This document shows positions 24,437 through 33,462 of a stretch of 36,066 bases of DNA, piece by piece (the stretch's first letter is position 1; each line of letters begins with the position of its first letter). The DNA is from Bacillota bacterium (GTDB taxonomy: Bacteria; Bacillota; Bacilli; Alicyclobacillales; SLC66). Both the position numbers and the translations under genes were made by a program. Under the pieces are notes generated by a model. The model worked only from the letters and a program-made list of their open reading frames with translations, did no database searches and was not told the origin of the DNA. The stretch is taken from assembly GCA_026627345.1 (NCBI GenBank), contig JAPNUP010000073.1, forward strand, positions 1 through 36,066, read 5' to 3'.

Positions 24437-24488
24437 GGTACCTAGTAGAAATGACAATGAGCTAGGTGAATGAAGGAGAGGTAGGCGC

Positions 24489-26270
24489 ATGGAACGACTA
24501 ACGCGCAAAAATGTAGCCGTCGATGAGACTTGGGATTTGAGCGATTTGTTTGCTATGCACGCACAATGGGAAGCAGAACTGTCTGCGATCGAGAGGGATC
24601 TGTCGAGTGTCACTGTCTACAAGGGAAGACTCAGTGAGGGCGCTTCTACTTTAGCTGCATGCTTGGACGCGCAAGAGCGGATGCACACACGCTTGACCAG
24701 AGTGACAGCGTACGCCAGCATGCGCTTAGCCACGGACACTACGGATACGCAAAGTCAGGCCGACAGCACCCAGGCATCCACTCTAGGTGCAAGGGTCGGG
24801 ACGGCCTTGTCTTTTATTCGTTCCGAAATCGGCCGGATTTCACTAGATACGCTGGCGCAGTGGATGGATGCGTGTAGCGCGCTTGCCGCACATCGTTATT
24901 TGCTCGATGACTTGGCACGTATGCGACCATTCACGCTTTCGCCGGAGACTGAGCACGCTTTATCGATGCTCCGCGAGACGCTTGCAGCGCCGCATCGTAT
25001 TTATTCACTTGGCAAAGGAGCCGATATCAAGTTCACTCCAGCCAAAGATGCACAAGGAAATCTGCATGCCGTTTATGATGGCGGTCCACTGATCGCGGCG
25101 GACCCTGTTTTGCGTCGCGCTGCGCATGCGTCTTTCGGAGCGGGACTAGCTGCGCATCGCAATACCTTTGCTGCGACTTTTGCCACTGAGGTGCAAAACA
25201 ATGTCGCGTTAGCGCAGGTGCGGGGTTACCCATCGACGACCGCTATGCTTCTTCATCCGCATAAGGTGACTCAAGAGGTGTATGATGCAGTCCTCGATGT
25301 CATTTTTACAGAGGTCGCTCCGCATATGCGCCGGTTTCAGCGCTTGCGGCAGCGGTTGCTTGGTCTTGATCACATGCTCTACTGTGATTTGACCGCGCCT
25401 GTACCTGAAGGATCGGTCGTCAGCTTTGCGCAGGCGCAAGCATGGATTCTCGAAGCGTTGTCGGTTCTTGGGGAGGAGTATCACGCGATCATTCGCGATG
25501 CGTTCGCCAAACGCTGGATAGACCGGGCAGACAACGCTGGCAAGCGAAATGGCGCTTTTTGTAATACGGTGTATGGCGTACATGCCTATGTCTTTATGAC
25601 GTGGGCTGATCAAATGCGACCGGTTTTTACCCTTGCGCACGAGTTAGGGCACGCAGGTCACTTGATGCTGGCCGGCCGTTACCAAAGGCACAATCACGCG
25701 CGGCCCACTACCTCATTTATCGAGGCGCCGTCGACCATGAACGAACTACTGCTTGCGCAGTATCTGCTCGGCCGGTCGCATGATAAAGCGATGCGCACAA
25801 GTGTACTATTAGGCTTAATGGGAACTTATCACCACAACTTCGTCAACCACCTGTTGGAAGGGCAACTCCAGCGGCGCATCTATCACATGGCCGAGAAACG
25901 TATACCGATTACCGAGAAGGTCCTCACTGAGAGCAAAGGCGATATTCTCTCTACTTTCTGGGAGGATACGGTGACGATCGATGAAACGGCTCGCCTGCTG
26001 TGGATGCGTCAACAGCATTACTATATGGGGCTTTATCCATACACCTATGCGCTCGGACTATCGATTTCGACAGCGGCTGCCAAGGCGATCAGCGAAGAAG
26101 GGCAACCTGCCATCGATCGCTGGCTCAGTGTGCTCAAAGCCGGAGGTACGCGCTCACCTGTGGAGCTCGCTGCGATGGCGGGGGTGGATATCACCGATCC
26201 TGCTACTTTTAAAACCGCTGCCGACTATGTAGGCTCACTCGTCGATGAGTTGGAACGAAGCGTGCAATGA
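24489..26270 (+). CDS. pepF: Oligoendopeptidase F (M3B zinc metallopeptidase)
   Basis: A 593-residue cytoplasmic peptidase cutting peptides of roughly 7-17 residues. The zinc site is His384-Glu385-x2-His388 in TLAHELGHAGH, with Glu412 in SFIEAPSTMNE as third ligand. The N-terminal helical domain (about 1-200) with WDLSDLF matches the PepF family. Length is normal. The start is ATG 24489 after GAAGGAG. It stands alone with its own promoter and follows no terminator, and the ABC exporter gene lies 65 bases downstream. It may finish the breakdown of peptides taken up by the importer. Confidence 0.94.
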   Translation: MERLTRKNVAVDETWDLSDLFAMHAQWEAELSAIERDLSSVTVYKGRLSEGASTLAACLDAQERMHTRLTRVTAYASMRLATDTTDTQSQADSTQASTLGARVGTALSFIRSEIGRISLDTLAQWMDACSALAAHRYLLDDLARMRPFTLSPETEHALSMLRETLAAPHRIYSLGKGADIKFTPAKDAQGNLHAVYDGGPLIAADPVLRRAAHASFGAGLAAHRNTFAATFATEVQNNVALAQVRGYPSTTAMLLHPHKVTQEVYDAVLDVIFTEVAPHMRRFQRLRQRLLGLDHMLYCDLTAPVPEGSVVSFAQAQAWILEALSVLGEEYHAIIRDAFAKRWIDRADNAGKRNGAFCNTVYGVHAYVFMTWADQMRPVFTLAHELGHAGHLMLAGRYQRHNHARPTTSFIEAPSTMNELLLAQYLLGRSHDKAMRTSVLLGLMGTYHHNFVNHLLEGQLQRRIYHMAEKRIPITEKVLTESKGDILSTFWEDTVTIDETARLLWMRQQHYYMGLYPYTYALGLSISTAAAKAISEEGQPAIDRWLSVLKAGGTRSPVELAAMAGVDITDPATFKTAADYVGSLVDELERSVQ

Positions 26271-26335
26271 GGTTGAACTTGTGTAGAATTGGGTTCGCCG
26301 TTAAGTCAAGATGGTTTTTCAAGGAGTGAACGCCG

Positions 26336-28063
26336 TTGTTTCGATTGTTTCGATTTTTGCGTCCGTACCGGATGTACGTCATTCTGGGCGTAATTCTGAT
26401 TTTCTTACAGTCACTAGCGAGCCTTTATCTGCCCGATTTGATGTCCAATATCGTGGATATCGGCGTGCAAGGAAACAATGTTCCCTACATCATGAAGGTC
26501 GGCGCGTTCATGCTCGTTGTCGCGCTCATTGGCGTAGCCTGTTCGGTTGCGTCGAGCTACTACACGTCTAAGGCGGCAGCTGGTTTTGGCAAATTGCTAC
26601 GGCGGGACATCTTTACGCAAGTGGAGAACTTCACCTTGCACGAGTTTGACACCGTAGGAACCTCGTCGCTCATCGTAAGAACGAACAATGACGTATTGCA
26701 GGTGCAACAGTTTGTCAATATGGCACTGCGCATGATGGTGATGGCCCCTTTGACCGCTATCGGTGGGATCATCATGGCTGTGTACACCGATGCGCGGCTG
26801 TCGCTTATTATCGTAGTCGCCATGCCTATTTTGGGGCTTGCGATCTACAGCATATTGGGACGCGGAATGGGCCTCTTTCGCGTCGTACAATCGAAAGTAG
26901 ACGTACTCAATCGCGTCTTACGTGAGCATCTCACAGGCATTCGGGTGATCCGTGCATTTGATCGCAGTGACTATGAGATCGATCGTTTTGACAAGGCCAA
27001 TCTGGATCTGACGGACACCTCAGTTAGAGTCTATCAGATCATGGCCGGGTTGATGCCGATTATGATGCTGGTGATCAATCTGTCGACGCTTGCCATTGTG
27101 TGGTTTGGCGCGGGCCTCATCAATCAGGGGCAGATGCAAATCGGTAATATGATGGCTTTCATCCAGTACGTGATGCAAATTATGTTTTCGATGATGATGG
27201 CGTCGATGATGTCTTTTATGATTCCGCGCGCCCAAGCCTCCTCTGCGCGAATCAATGAAGTGCTCGATTTACGCCCGGAGATCTGCGATCCAGAACAACC
27301 GACAGTGCCACCTTCAGAGCATGGCTACGTGGAGTTTCGCGACGTGACTTTTCACTATCCGGGCGCTGAGGAACCGGCCGTCTCGCACATCTCGTTTGTC
27401 GCAAAGCCCGGAGAAGTCACGGCTATTATTGGTGGCACGGGCGCCGGAAAGTCGACGTTGGTGAATCTGATCCCACGCTTTTATGACGTGGCGGCTGGTG
27501 CGATTTTAGTAGACGGAGTCGATATTCGAGAGCTATCACAAAAGGATTTACGCGCCAAAATCGGGTTGGTGCCGCAAAAGGCGGTACTGTTTAACGGTAC
27601 GATCGCCGACAACTTGCGTTACGGGCGGGCAGACGCTACTGACGAGGAGATGCAGTGGGCCGTTTCTGTCGCGCAAGCTAGTGACTTTATCGCTGAAATG
27701 AAAGAGGGTATGAGCTCCGTCCTCGCCCAAGGTGGCGCCAACGTATCTGGCGGCCAGAAGCAGCGTCTGTCCATCGCGCGCGCGCTCGTGCGGCGTCCAG
27801 AAATCTATCTGTTTGACGATAGCTTTTCTGCGCTTGATTATAAGACTGACGCAAAACTGAGAGCTGCCCTCAAAACTGAAATCACGAATGCCACAGTGCT
27901 ACTGGTTGCACAACGGGTCAGTACAGTGATGGATGCAGACAGGATTGTGGTGCTAGACGAGGGACGGGCGGTTGGCGTAGGCACCCATCGAGAATTGTTG
28001 GAGACGTGCGCGGTGTACCGCGAAATCGTTGCTTCTCAACTGTCTGAGGAGGAGATTGCATGA
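26336..28063 (+). CDS. Heterodimeric ABC exporter, half with degenerate ATP site
   Basis: A 575-residue half-transporter with six helices (about 1-310) and a nucleotide-binding domain. Walker A is GGTGAGKS (from 366) and the signature is VSGGQKQRLS. At the catalytic base position it has Asp495 (YLFDDSFSALD) instead of Glu, and the switch His is Gln526 (LVAQRVS). These two changes mark the non-hydrolysing site of heterodimeric exporters such as TM287/288 and BmrCD; the partner is encoded directly downstream. The start is TTG 26336 after AAGGAGTG. It overlaps the next gene by four bases (ATGA). Probable role: multidrug or lipid export. Substrate unknown. Confidence 0.93.
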   Translation: MFRLFRFLRPYRMYVILGVILIFLQSLASLYLPDLMSNIVDIGVQGNNVPYIMKVGAFMLVVALIGVACSVASSYYTSKAAAGFGKLLRRDIFTQVENFTLHEFDTVGTSSLIVRTNNDVLQVQQFVNMALRMMVMAPLTAIGGIIMAVYTDARLSLIIVVAMPILGLAIYSILGRGMGLFRVVQSKVDVLNRVLREHLTGIRVIRAFDRSDYEIDRFDKANLDLTDTSVRVYQIMAGLMPIMMLVINLSTLAIVWFGAGLINQGQMQIGNMMAFIQYVMQIMFSMMMASMMSFMIPRAQASSARINEVLDLRPEICDPEQPTVPPSEHGYVEFRDVTFHYPGAEEPAVSHISFVAKPGEVTAIIGGTGAGKSTLVNLIPRFYDVAAGAILVDGVDIRELSQKDLRAKIGLVPQKAVLFNGTIADNLRYGRADATDEEMQWAVSVAQASDFIAEMKEGMSSVLAQGGANVSGGQKQRLSIARALVRRPEIYLFDDSFSALDYKTDAKLRAALKTEITNATVLLVAQRVSTVMDADRIVVLDEGRAVGVGTHRELLETCAVYREIVASQLSEEEIA

Positions 28064-29982
28064 GTAATCAAAGACCGCAACAGGATGCGCAGCGACCGGG
28101 CGGGATGCCGATGGGGCGGCCAGGTGGCGGTGGAGGCGGATGGGGCGGCGGACCTCCAGGAGGCATCGGCGTTCCGGTGCAGAAGTCGAAGGACTTTAAA
28201 GGTACGTTGCGCCGTCTACTCACCTATTTTCGACCTCACCGCGCTAGCATTCTGACGGTGTTTGTCGCTGCCATTTTAGGCACGGTATTCAGTATATTGA
28301 CACCTAAAATTTTAGCAAGTGCGATTGACGACATCGTATCTGGCGTGTTGGCAAAATTCAAAGGCGTGCCTGGGGCCGGCGTCGATTTCAAGCAGTTACT
28401 CAGTTTGCTTTTTATGCTAGGCGGGCTGTACGTCTTTAGTTCCATATTCAGTTATGTCCAGCAGTACATCATGGCTGGCGTGGCGCAAAGAACGGTTTAT
28501 GAGATGCGTAAGCAAGTGATGAAGAAGCTCGCTAAGCTTCCAGTCAGCTTTTTTGACGCGAACCCGCACGGAGAGATTCTTAGCCGCTTCGTCAACGACT
28601 TTGACAATATCAGTGGGAGTCTTCAACAGAGTCTCACGCAACTGATTACTGCCGTGGTGACGTTTGTTGGGGTCCTGATTATGATGCTGACAATTAGTCC
28701 GCTGATGACACTCGTCATTGCACTTACTTTGCCGCTGAGCTTCGTGGTCACCAAAGTGATCGCTAAACGCTCGCAAGGATTTTTCATCTCGCGACAGCGC
28801 AGCTTAGGTGAACTCAACGGGCATGTCGAGAGCATGTATACGGGGCATCAGATCGTTAAAGCGTTCGGGCATGAAGATGTGTCGATCGAGACGTTTAACG
28901 AGATTAATGAACGTCTATTCACGTATAGCTGGAAAGCGCAGTTTGTCACTGGCATTATCATGCCGCTGATGAACTTTATCGGCAATATCGGTTATGTATT
29001 GGTCAGCGTGATCGGTGGGTTGCTCGTGACAAATGGTACGATCCAAATCGGGGATATCCTCGCGTTTATTCAGTATACGCGACAGTTTTCACAACCGATT
29101 ACCCAATTGTCCAGTATTTCCAATGTGATTCAGTCAACGATCGCATCGTCTGAGCGGATTTTTGAGTTGCTCGATGAGAAAGAAGAAGTGCCGGAACAGG
29201 TGTCGGCAGAAGGGCAAGAGCTGGAGATCCGCGGCGATGTCGCTTTCCAAAATGTGCGTTTCGGGTATACGCCCGATGTGTCGGTGATTGAGGATTTGAA
29301 TATTGACGTCTCGCATGGCCAGACGATTGCCATTGTAGGCCCGACCGGTGCCGGGAAGACTACGCTGGTCAATTTGTTGATGCGCTTCTATGAGCTGTCC
29401 GGCGGCCAGATTTTGATCGATGGAACGGGTATTACCGAGATGAAACGAGGTCGGCTGCGGCGCATGTTTGGGATGGTGTTGCAGGATACCTGGCTGTTTA
29501 ATGGCACAATCCGTGACAATATCGGCTACGGGCGAGCTGGTGCGACGACAGGGGAGATCGTGGAAGCGGCCCAGGCAGCGCATGCTGACCATTTCATCCG
29601 TACACTGCCAGACGGCTATGATACGGTGCTAAACGAGGAAGCCTCCAATATTTCGCAGGGCCAGCGGCAGCTTTTGACCATCGCTCGAGCCATTTTGGCG
29701 GATCCTGATATCCTCATTCTCGATGAGGCTACCAGTAGCGTAGATACGCGTACAGAGGTGCACATCCAAACAGCTATGAAAGAGCTGATGCGCGGACGCA
29801 CCAGCTTTGTCATTGCGCATCGGCTATCAACCATACGCGAGGCTGATCTGATTGTCGTCATGAATCATGGTCGCGTGATCGAACAGGGCACACATCTTGC
29901 TTTGCTTGAACAAAACGGGTTTTACGCCGACTTGTACAACAGTCAATTCAGTGAGGCCGCCGTCCCAGAAGGGGTGGCGTGA
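28060..29982 (+). CDS. Heterodimeric ABC exporter, half with canonical ATP site
   Basis: A 640-residue half-transporter and partner of the preceding protein. Residues 1-45 are a Pro/Gly-rich tail (PGGMPMGRPGGGGGGWGG) before the first helix, as in other members of this subfamily. The ATP site residues are standard: GPTGAGKT from 427, LDEATSS with Glu556 and AHRLS with His587. Its own signature is NISQGQRQLL, with Gln instead of Gly, the variant sitting opposite the partner's degenerate site. The gene overlaps the previous stop by four bases. Its last 40 bases overlap the end of the convergent membrane-protein gene at 29943. Confidence 0.93.
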   Translation: MSNQRPQQDAQRPGGMPMGRPGGGGGGWGGGPPGGIGVPVQKSKDFKGTLRRLLTYFRPHRASILTVFVAAILGTVFSILTPKILASAIDDIVSGVLAKFKGVPGAGVDFKQLLSLLFMLGGLYVFSSIFSYVQQYIMAGVAQRTVYEMRKQVMKKLAKLPVSFFDANPHGEILSRFVNDFDNISGSLQQSLTQLITAVVTFVGVLIMMLTISPLMTLVIALTLPLSFVVTKVIAKRSQGFFISRQRSLGELNGHVESMYTGHQIVKAFGHEDVSIETFNEINERLFTYSWKAQFVTGIIMPLMNFIGNIGYVLVSVIGGLLVTNGTIQIGDILAFIQYTRQFSQPITQLSSISNVIQSTIASSERIFELLDEKEEVPEQVSAEGQELEIRGDVAFQNVRFGYTPDVSVIEDLNIDVSHGQTIAIVGPTGAGKTTLVNLLMRFYELSGGQILIDGTGITEMKRGRLRRMFGMVLQDTWLFNGTIRDNIGYGRAGATTGEIVEAAQAAHADHFIRTLPDGYDTVLNEEASNISQGQRQLLTIARAILADPDILILDEATSSVDTRTEVHIQTAMKELMRGRTSFVIAHRLSTIREADLIVVMNHGRVIEQGTHLALLEQNGFYADLYNSQFSEAAVPEGVA

Positions 29983-30566
29983 GCCCTGCGGGTACGCAGC
30001 AGTGTGTAGATCGCAAGCGCAACAAAGACGAATTCGATGATGATCGAAATCGTTGCGGCATCCGGAATGGCAGGTAATCCACCAGTGTGAAAACCTGCTG
30101 CTCCGGGGTAGGCGCCGCCATGAAAACCACCTGCAGGGAAGTGCCCTTTGAAGTTTTTGCCGCCAGCGAAGCCTTTGAAACCTTTCGCACCCTTGAATCG
30201 AGCCGCGAAAGCAGACGGTGAGAAAGTCCCCGAACGAAATCCGCTACTTCCAAGGATACTGGCAGAAAGCGAAGGCGAGAGGTCCATAGCGAGACGAATG
30301 ATGCCAGCTACACCTGCCACTACACTCCCCAGAATCCAGCCGAGAAGTCGGTGATTGCGTGTCACGAACACAGCGGCCACAACGGCGGCCAGTGCATTGA
30401 GTCCAAACAATACACCCAGCAGCGTGACGTGAAAGGTAATCATACGTAAGAAGAGTCCTAGGTGAATATAAGCGACGACTAACATCAGCACAGCGCTGAC
30501 GACGCGTAACCATAACGCTGGATGCCTCTTTCCAGCGGGTACAATCTGTTCTGCCGTCTCTTGCAT
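29943..30566 (-). CDS. Uncharacterised four-helix membrane protein with a Gly/Phe/Lys-rich loop
   Basis: I do not recognise this 207-residue protein. Three hydrophobic helices lie at about 18-38, 42-68 and 74-95 and a fourth at 172-192. Between the third and fourth is a low-complexity loop rich in Gly, Phe, Lys, His and Ala (FKGAKGFKGFAGGKNFKG, GGFHGGAYPGAAGFHTGG). The start is ATG 30566 after GGGAGG; the longer open frame upstream runs into the next gene. The last 40 bases overlap, tail to tail, the end of the ABC exporter gene. The repeated FKG and GGFHGG units could carry many protonatable or metal-binding groups if the loop is outside; that is inference only. Confidence 0.72.
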   Translation of the reverse strand: MQETAEQIVPAGKRHPALWLRVVSAVLMLVVAYIHLGLFLRMITFHVTLLGVLFGLNALAAVVAAVFVTRNHRLLGWILGSVVAGVAGIIRLAMDLSPSLSASILGSSGFRSGTFSPSAFAARFKGAKGFKGFAGGKNFKGHFPAGGFHGGAYPGAAGFHTGGLPAIPDAATISIIIEFVFVALAIYTLLRTRRAHATPSGTAASLN

Positions 30567-30643
30567 ATATGATCCTCCCTTCTCAGTAGGTTGCGTCATG
30601 GACGAACCCCATGCGATTATCCGAGAAGGGAATTGAAATTTGC

Positions 30644-32389
30644 TTAAAATGAGCGAGCGGAATGACGCGCGGTACGCCCTTTTCGTCGCACTCGCGGTTT
30701 GTTGCGGCCTCGATGGGGAACAAGGGACGTCAGCAGGAACAAGAGTGCTAGAGAACCGGTGATGTCCCGTAAAAGGAACAAATGCGAGGTGTAAAACCAC
30801 ATGCTAAGGCCCGCCATGACAGCGAATGTCAGGGTCCAGTAGGCGCGCGCCAGCAGATAGGAGAGGCGATCTAAGCGCAATAGCGCATGATCCAGATCGA
30901 CTTGTACGGCCCATTCATTTCGGTCCATCTTCTGCAATACACGGTCGAGTTCAGAAGGGAGGCGCACGAGTGCCAGTCCAGTATCTTTGGCTTGCGACAA
31001 GATCAGATCGAAGGCAAGCGCTCCTGTGTCGCCGAAGAGCTCTTTAACTACACCGCGCACTCGCGCGCGGACACCGTCAGGTGCGTCACTGTCGTTTTCA
31101 CTTTGCGCACTGAGCAAGGGAAGCGCGCGCTCCTTGAGTAACGTCCACCAGTCGATGGAAGGTTTGAGCGTTGTTAATACGCCGCTTAACATCCCGATTG
31201 CACGGCCGATGAAGAGATACTTTGCTTGGAGAATCAGAGGTTCGTCATGGAGGAAGTCTTGGAAGTCCTCAATGAAACGGTCCAGTTCTGGGCCTCTCGC
31301 CAACTGAAAGCCGTTGAGCCGATCCAGCATCATACCGACCGCCTGCTTGAGAATCGCGCGATTGGCGTGTGGTTGTAAGAAGCCTAGCTTGTCCACGGCC
31401 TCGACAATACCGTCTAGGTTGCGGGAGATTGCAGCTTGCACAAGAGAAGCAAATACGCTAACGTCATCCGGCTGTACTTGGGCCATCATACCAAAGTCGA
31501 TGAAGCAAAGGCGTCCATCGGCCAACACTAAGAGATTGCCCGGATGTGGATCGACGTGAACGAGTCCGTACTTCAGCATTTGTCGCAAGTATGCGTCGAC
31601 CAAGGTTTCCACGAGCGCCTCGGGGTCGACACCCCACTGTGCAAGCCGCTGACTATCACTGATTTTGCACCCATCTATGAAGTCCATGACAATCACCGAA
31701 CGCGTAACAAGACGATCCACGATGCCAGGTACCGCGATGTGAGGACTGTCCTGAAAGTATTTACGAAACTGCTCCATATAGTCGGCTTCTAGTCGATAAT
31801 CAAGTTCCTCTTGAACGCTACGGGAAAACTCTTCGTAGATCTGCGTGAGCTGAAGGCGGCGGCCGAATTTGGTGAATGTCTCGAGATACCACGCAATCAT
31901 GCGCAGCGCGGACAGATCTGTGTGAGCCAGCGCCGCGATGCCGGGGCGCAGGACTTTGACTGCGACTTCGCGGCCATCGGCCAGTGTGGCGCGGTGAACT
32001 TGACCGAGAGAGGCAGCTGCAGTGGCGATCGGGGCGAAGGCAGCAAAAAGCGCATCGAGGTCTGCCCCGAGTTCACTCTCTATCTGTGGACGGATTTTAC
32101 TAAAAGGTACTGCTGGCACAGCGTCTTGCAGCTGTGTGAGTTCACGGGTAAAGGCCAAGGGGAGTACGTCGGCGCGCGCACTCAAGAATTGTCCCACCTT
32201 GACGATGAGACCTTGAAGCCGCAACGCGGATATGCGCACACGTGCGCCTGCTCGCGCAAAAACGCGCGCCTCTAACTCCTGGCGGCGCGCGGCGCGAAAG
32301 CGAACGATAAAGCGAATCTGCCAGTAATAGCGAATAAATGACAGTGCCAGAAAAAGAATGCGACTAGAGCGCCAAATCTGCTTGAACAC
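30644..32389 (-). CDS. ABC1/UbiB/AarF family atypical kinase
   Basis: A 581-residue protein of the UbiB family of protein-kinase-like ATPases, linked to quinone and lipid homeostasis in bacteria. Seen: the family-defining KxGQ motif (LIVKVGQFLSARADVLP, Lys64-Gln67), the Ala-rich nucleotide loop ATAAASLGQVHRA in place of the Gly-rich loop, the Lys of EVAVKVLRPG (145), HVDPHPGNLL (Asp280, Asn285) and CFIDFG (Asp298). Two hydrophobic stretches near 515-560 should anchor it to the membrane. The start is GTG 32389, six bases after AAGGAG. It is likely co-transcribed with the 75-residue gene before it. A role with the menaquinone used by the quinol oxidase is plausible. Confidence 0.92.
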   Translation of the reverse strand: MFKQIWRSSRILFLALSFIRYYWQIRFIVRFRAARRQELEARVFARAGARVRISALRLQGLIVKVGQFLSARADVLPLAFTRELTQLQDAVPAVPFSKIRPQIESELGADLDALFAAFAPIATAAASLGQVHRATLADGREVAVKVLRPGIAALAHTDLSALRMIAWYLETFTKFGRRLQLTQIYEEFSRSVQEELDYRLEADYMEQFRKYFQDSPHIAVPGIVDRLVTRSVIVMDFIDGCKISDSQRLAQWGVDPEALVETLVDAYLRQMLKYGLVHVDPHPGNLLVLADGRLCFIDFGMMAQVQPDDVSVFASLVQAAISRNLDGIVEAVDKLGFLQPHANRAILKQAVGMMLDRLNGFQLARGPELDRFIEDFQDFLHDEPLILQAKYLFIGRAIGMLSGVLTTLKPSIDWWTLLKERALPLLSAQSENDSDAPDGVRARVRGVVKELFGDTGALAFDLILSQAKDTGLALVRLPSELDRVLQKMDRNEWAVQVDLDHALLRLDRLSYLLARAYWTLTFAVMAGLSMWFYTSHLFLLRDITGSLALLFLLTSLVPHRGRNKPRVRRKGRTARHSARSF

Positions 32390-32418
32390 GTGTTTCTCCT
32401 TACTGCAGGCCGCAGTCT

Positions 32419-32646
32419 TTAGTCTGCAGCTTCGCTTGTCTGCCCAGGCTCGTCATAAGCGGGATCGTCCCACACCGCAGCTGCTTCGCGTAGCTTGCTG
32501 CGAAATGCACGTACGCGCGTCCGAGATGCTTTGTGACAACTCTCTTGCTCGGTTCTGCGCCCACGATTGGAAAACCACTTGACTCCGAAAATGATCAATA
32601 TGACCCGTAAAAGGAAGCTGTGGTTGCGGCGTCGAAAGAACATCAT
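32419..32646 (-). CDS. Small membrane-anchored protein upstream of the UbiB-like kinase
   Basis: A 75-residue protein with a basic N terminus (MMFFRRRNHS), one helix FLLRVILIIFGVKWF and a charged, Arg- then acid-rich cytoplasmic tail ending in WDDPAYDEPGQTSEAAD. No family is recognised. The start is ATG 32646, preceded by GGTAGGGG at a good distance, and it lies 29 bases before the kinase gene on the same strand. That and the promoter upstream make it likely to be real. A partner role to the kinase is inference. Confidence 0.6.
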   Translation of the reverse strand: MMFFRRRNHSFLLRVILIIFGVKWFSNRGRRTEQESCHKASRTRVRAFRSKLREAAAVWDDPAYDEPGQTSEAAD

Positions 32647-32656
32647 GAGTCCCCTA

Positions 32657-32731
32657 CCTTCATTAATCGTTTTTGACTACTTTGATTACCTTATTTACGA
32701 TACGCCTGTGAGCCAGGGAAATCAATGAAGG
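32657..32731. repeat. Inverted repeat in the divergent promoter region
   Basis: CCTTCATTAAT (32657-32667) and ATCAATGAAGG (32721-32731) are inverted copies with one mismatch and 53 bases between. The right arm overlaps the -35 box of the minus-strand operon. It may be an operator pair for the adjacent MarR regulator, or chance. Confidence 0.4.
32697..32725 (-). promoter_or_regulatory. Promoter of the small protein-UbiB operon
   Basis: On the minus strand TTGATT (32725-32720), a 17-base spacer and TATCGT (32702-32697) lie about 50 bases before the ATG at 32646. Confidence 0.48.
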
Positions 32732-32775
32732 TTTAGAAGTTGTCATAAAGGCAAAGTCACCTGACGTAACCTCTA

Positions 32776-32804
32776 TTGACAGCATAGAAACGGGTAAGTA
32801 CAAT
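32776..32804 (+). promoter_or_regulatory. Promoter of the MarR regulator gene
   Basis: TTGACA (consensus), an exact 17-base spacer and TACAAT (one change from consensus) lie 24 bases before the start codon. This is one of the best promoters in the window. It is divergent from the UbiB operon promoter, 50 bases away. Confidence 0.8.
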
Positions 32805-32828
32805 CCTTGGGGGAGGGGGCTTGATTCC

Positions 32829-33269
32829 GTGCACAACATCAAGACAGATATGGATGAGATGGAAGCGCTTATTCCCGAGGTGATGCGATCGATCCGCACG
32901 CTCATGCAGGATATACCAGAGATGAAGTTGACAACGCCAGTTCAGTTTTTTTTGCTACATAAGCTTGAGCGCGAAGGCCCATGTAACGCTTCGACTATTG
33001 CCCAGTTCATGGGCATTACGTCAGGGTCAGTCACCAGTATTACCGAGCGACTGGTCAAGCACGGGCTGATTTCACGCGTGCAGGATGCCCTAGACCGCCG
33101 GATTGTGATTTTCAGTTTGACGGAGTCGGGCGAAGAGCTGCTCCATGCCATTCGCGAGCAGCGCAAGCAGAAACTACAAAGTGTATTCGAGCGATTGGGT
33201 GAAGAGAAGACACACTTGCTGCTCGATCTCTATAAGGATATGCAAGTCATTCTCGAGGATATGAAGTAA
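32829..33269 (+). CDS. MarR family transcriptional regulator
   Basis: A 146-residue winged-helix repressor. The DNA-binding part is TPVQFFLLHKLEREGPCNASTIAQFMGITSGSVTSITERLVKHGLISR, with the wing in VQDALDRRIVIFSLTESGEELL, the MarR signature DxRxxxxxLTxxG. Start GTG 32829 is about ten bases after AGGGG. It lies between the divergent UbiB operon and, downstream, the FAD protein and MFS pump genes; MarR proteins usually control their neighbours, often efflux pumps. A weak hairpin with a T run follows the gene. No Cys is near the dimer interface, so it should respond to ligands and not to thiol oxidation. Confidence 0.92.
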   Translation: MHNIKTDMDEMEALIPEVMRSIRTLMQDIPEMKLTTPVQFFLLHKLEREGPCNASTIAQFMGITSGSVTSITERLVKHGLISRVQDALDRRIVIFSLTESGEELLHAIREQRKQKLQSVFERLGEEKTHLLLDLYKDMQVILEDMK

Positions 33270-33327
33270 CGCCATTTGCTCGAGTTCAATGATGAAAGAC
33301 AGCAATCAGTTTCCAAACTCCCCAGAC

Positions 33328-33353
33328 TGCTCCTACCAGGAGCATCAATTTTT
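33328..33353 (+). terminator. Weak terminator after the MarR gene
   Basis: TGCTCC pairs with GGAGCA over a five-base loop, followed by TCAATTTTT. It lies about 60 bases after the stop codon. The six-base stem is short. Confidence 0.45.
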
Positions 33354-33422
33354 GCGAAGGTCACATTCCTTTCCAAAACCGTCGCATGCCTATCCCACCT
33401 TTCATTATCCGTCTTTGATTAT

Positions 33423-33438
33423 ATACCCGCTCGGGTAT
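33423..33438. promoter_or_regulatory. CsoR/CstR-type operator 1 before the FAD protein gene
   Basis: ATACCCGCTCGGGTAT is a palindrome in which all pairs except the central two bases match, and it extends to an 18-base TATACCCG..CGGGTATA. It is of the TACCC...GGGTA form known for CsoR and CstR. It lies 25 bases upstream of the -35 box. Confidence 0.68.
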
Positions 33439-33462
33439 AAAGCAAGTCATGGCGGTTTGCGT

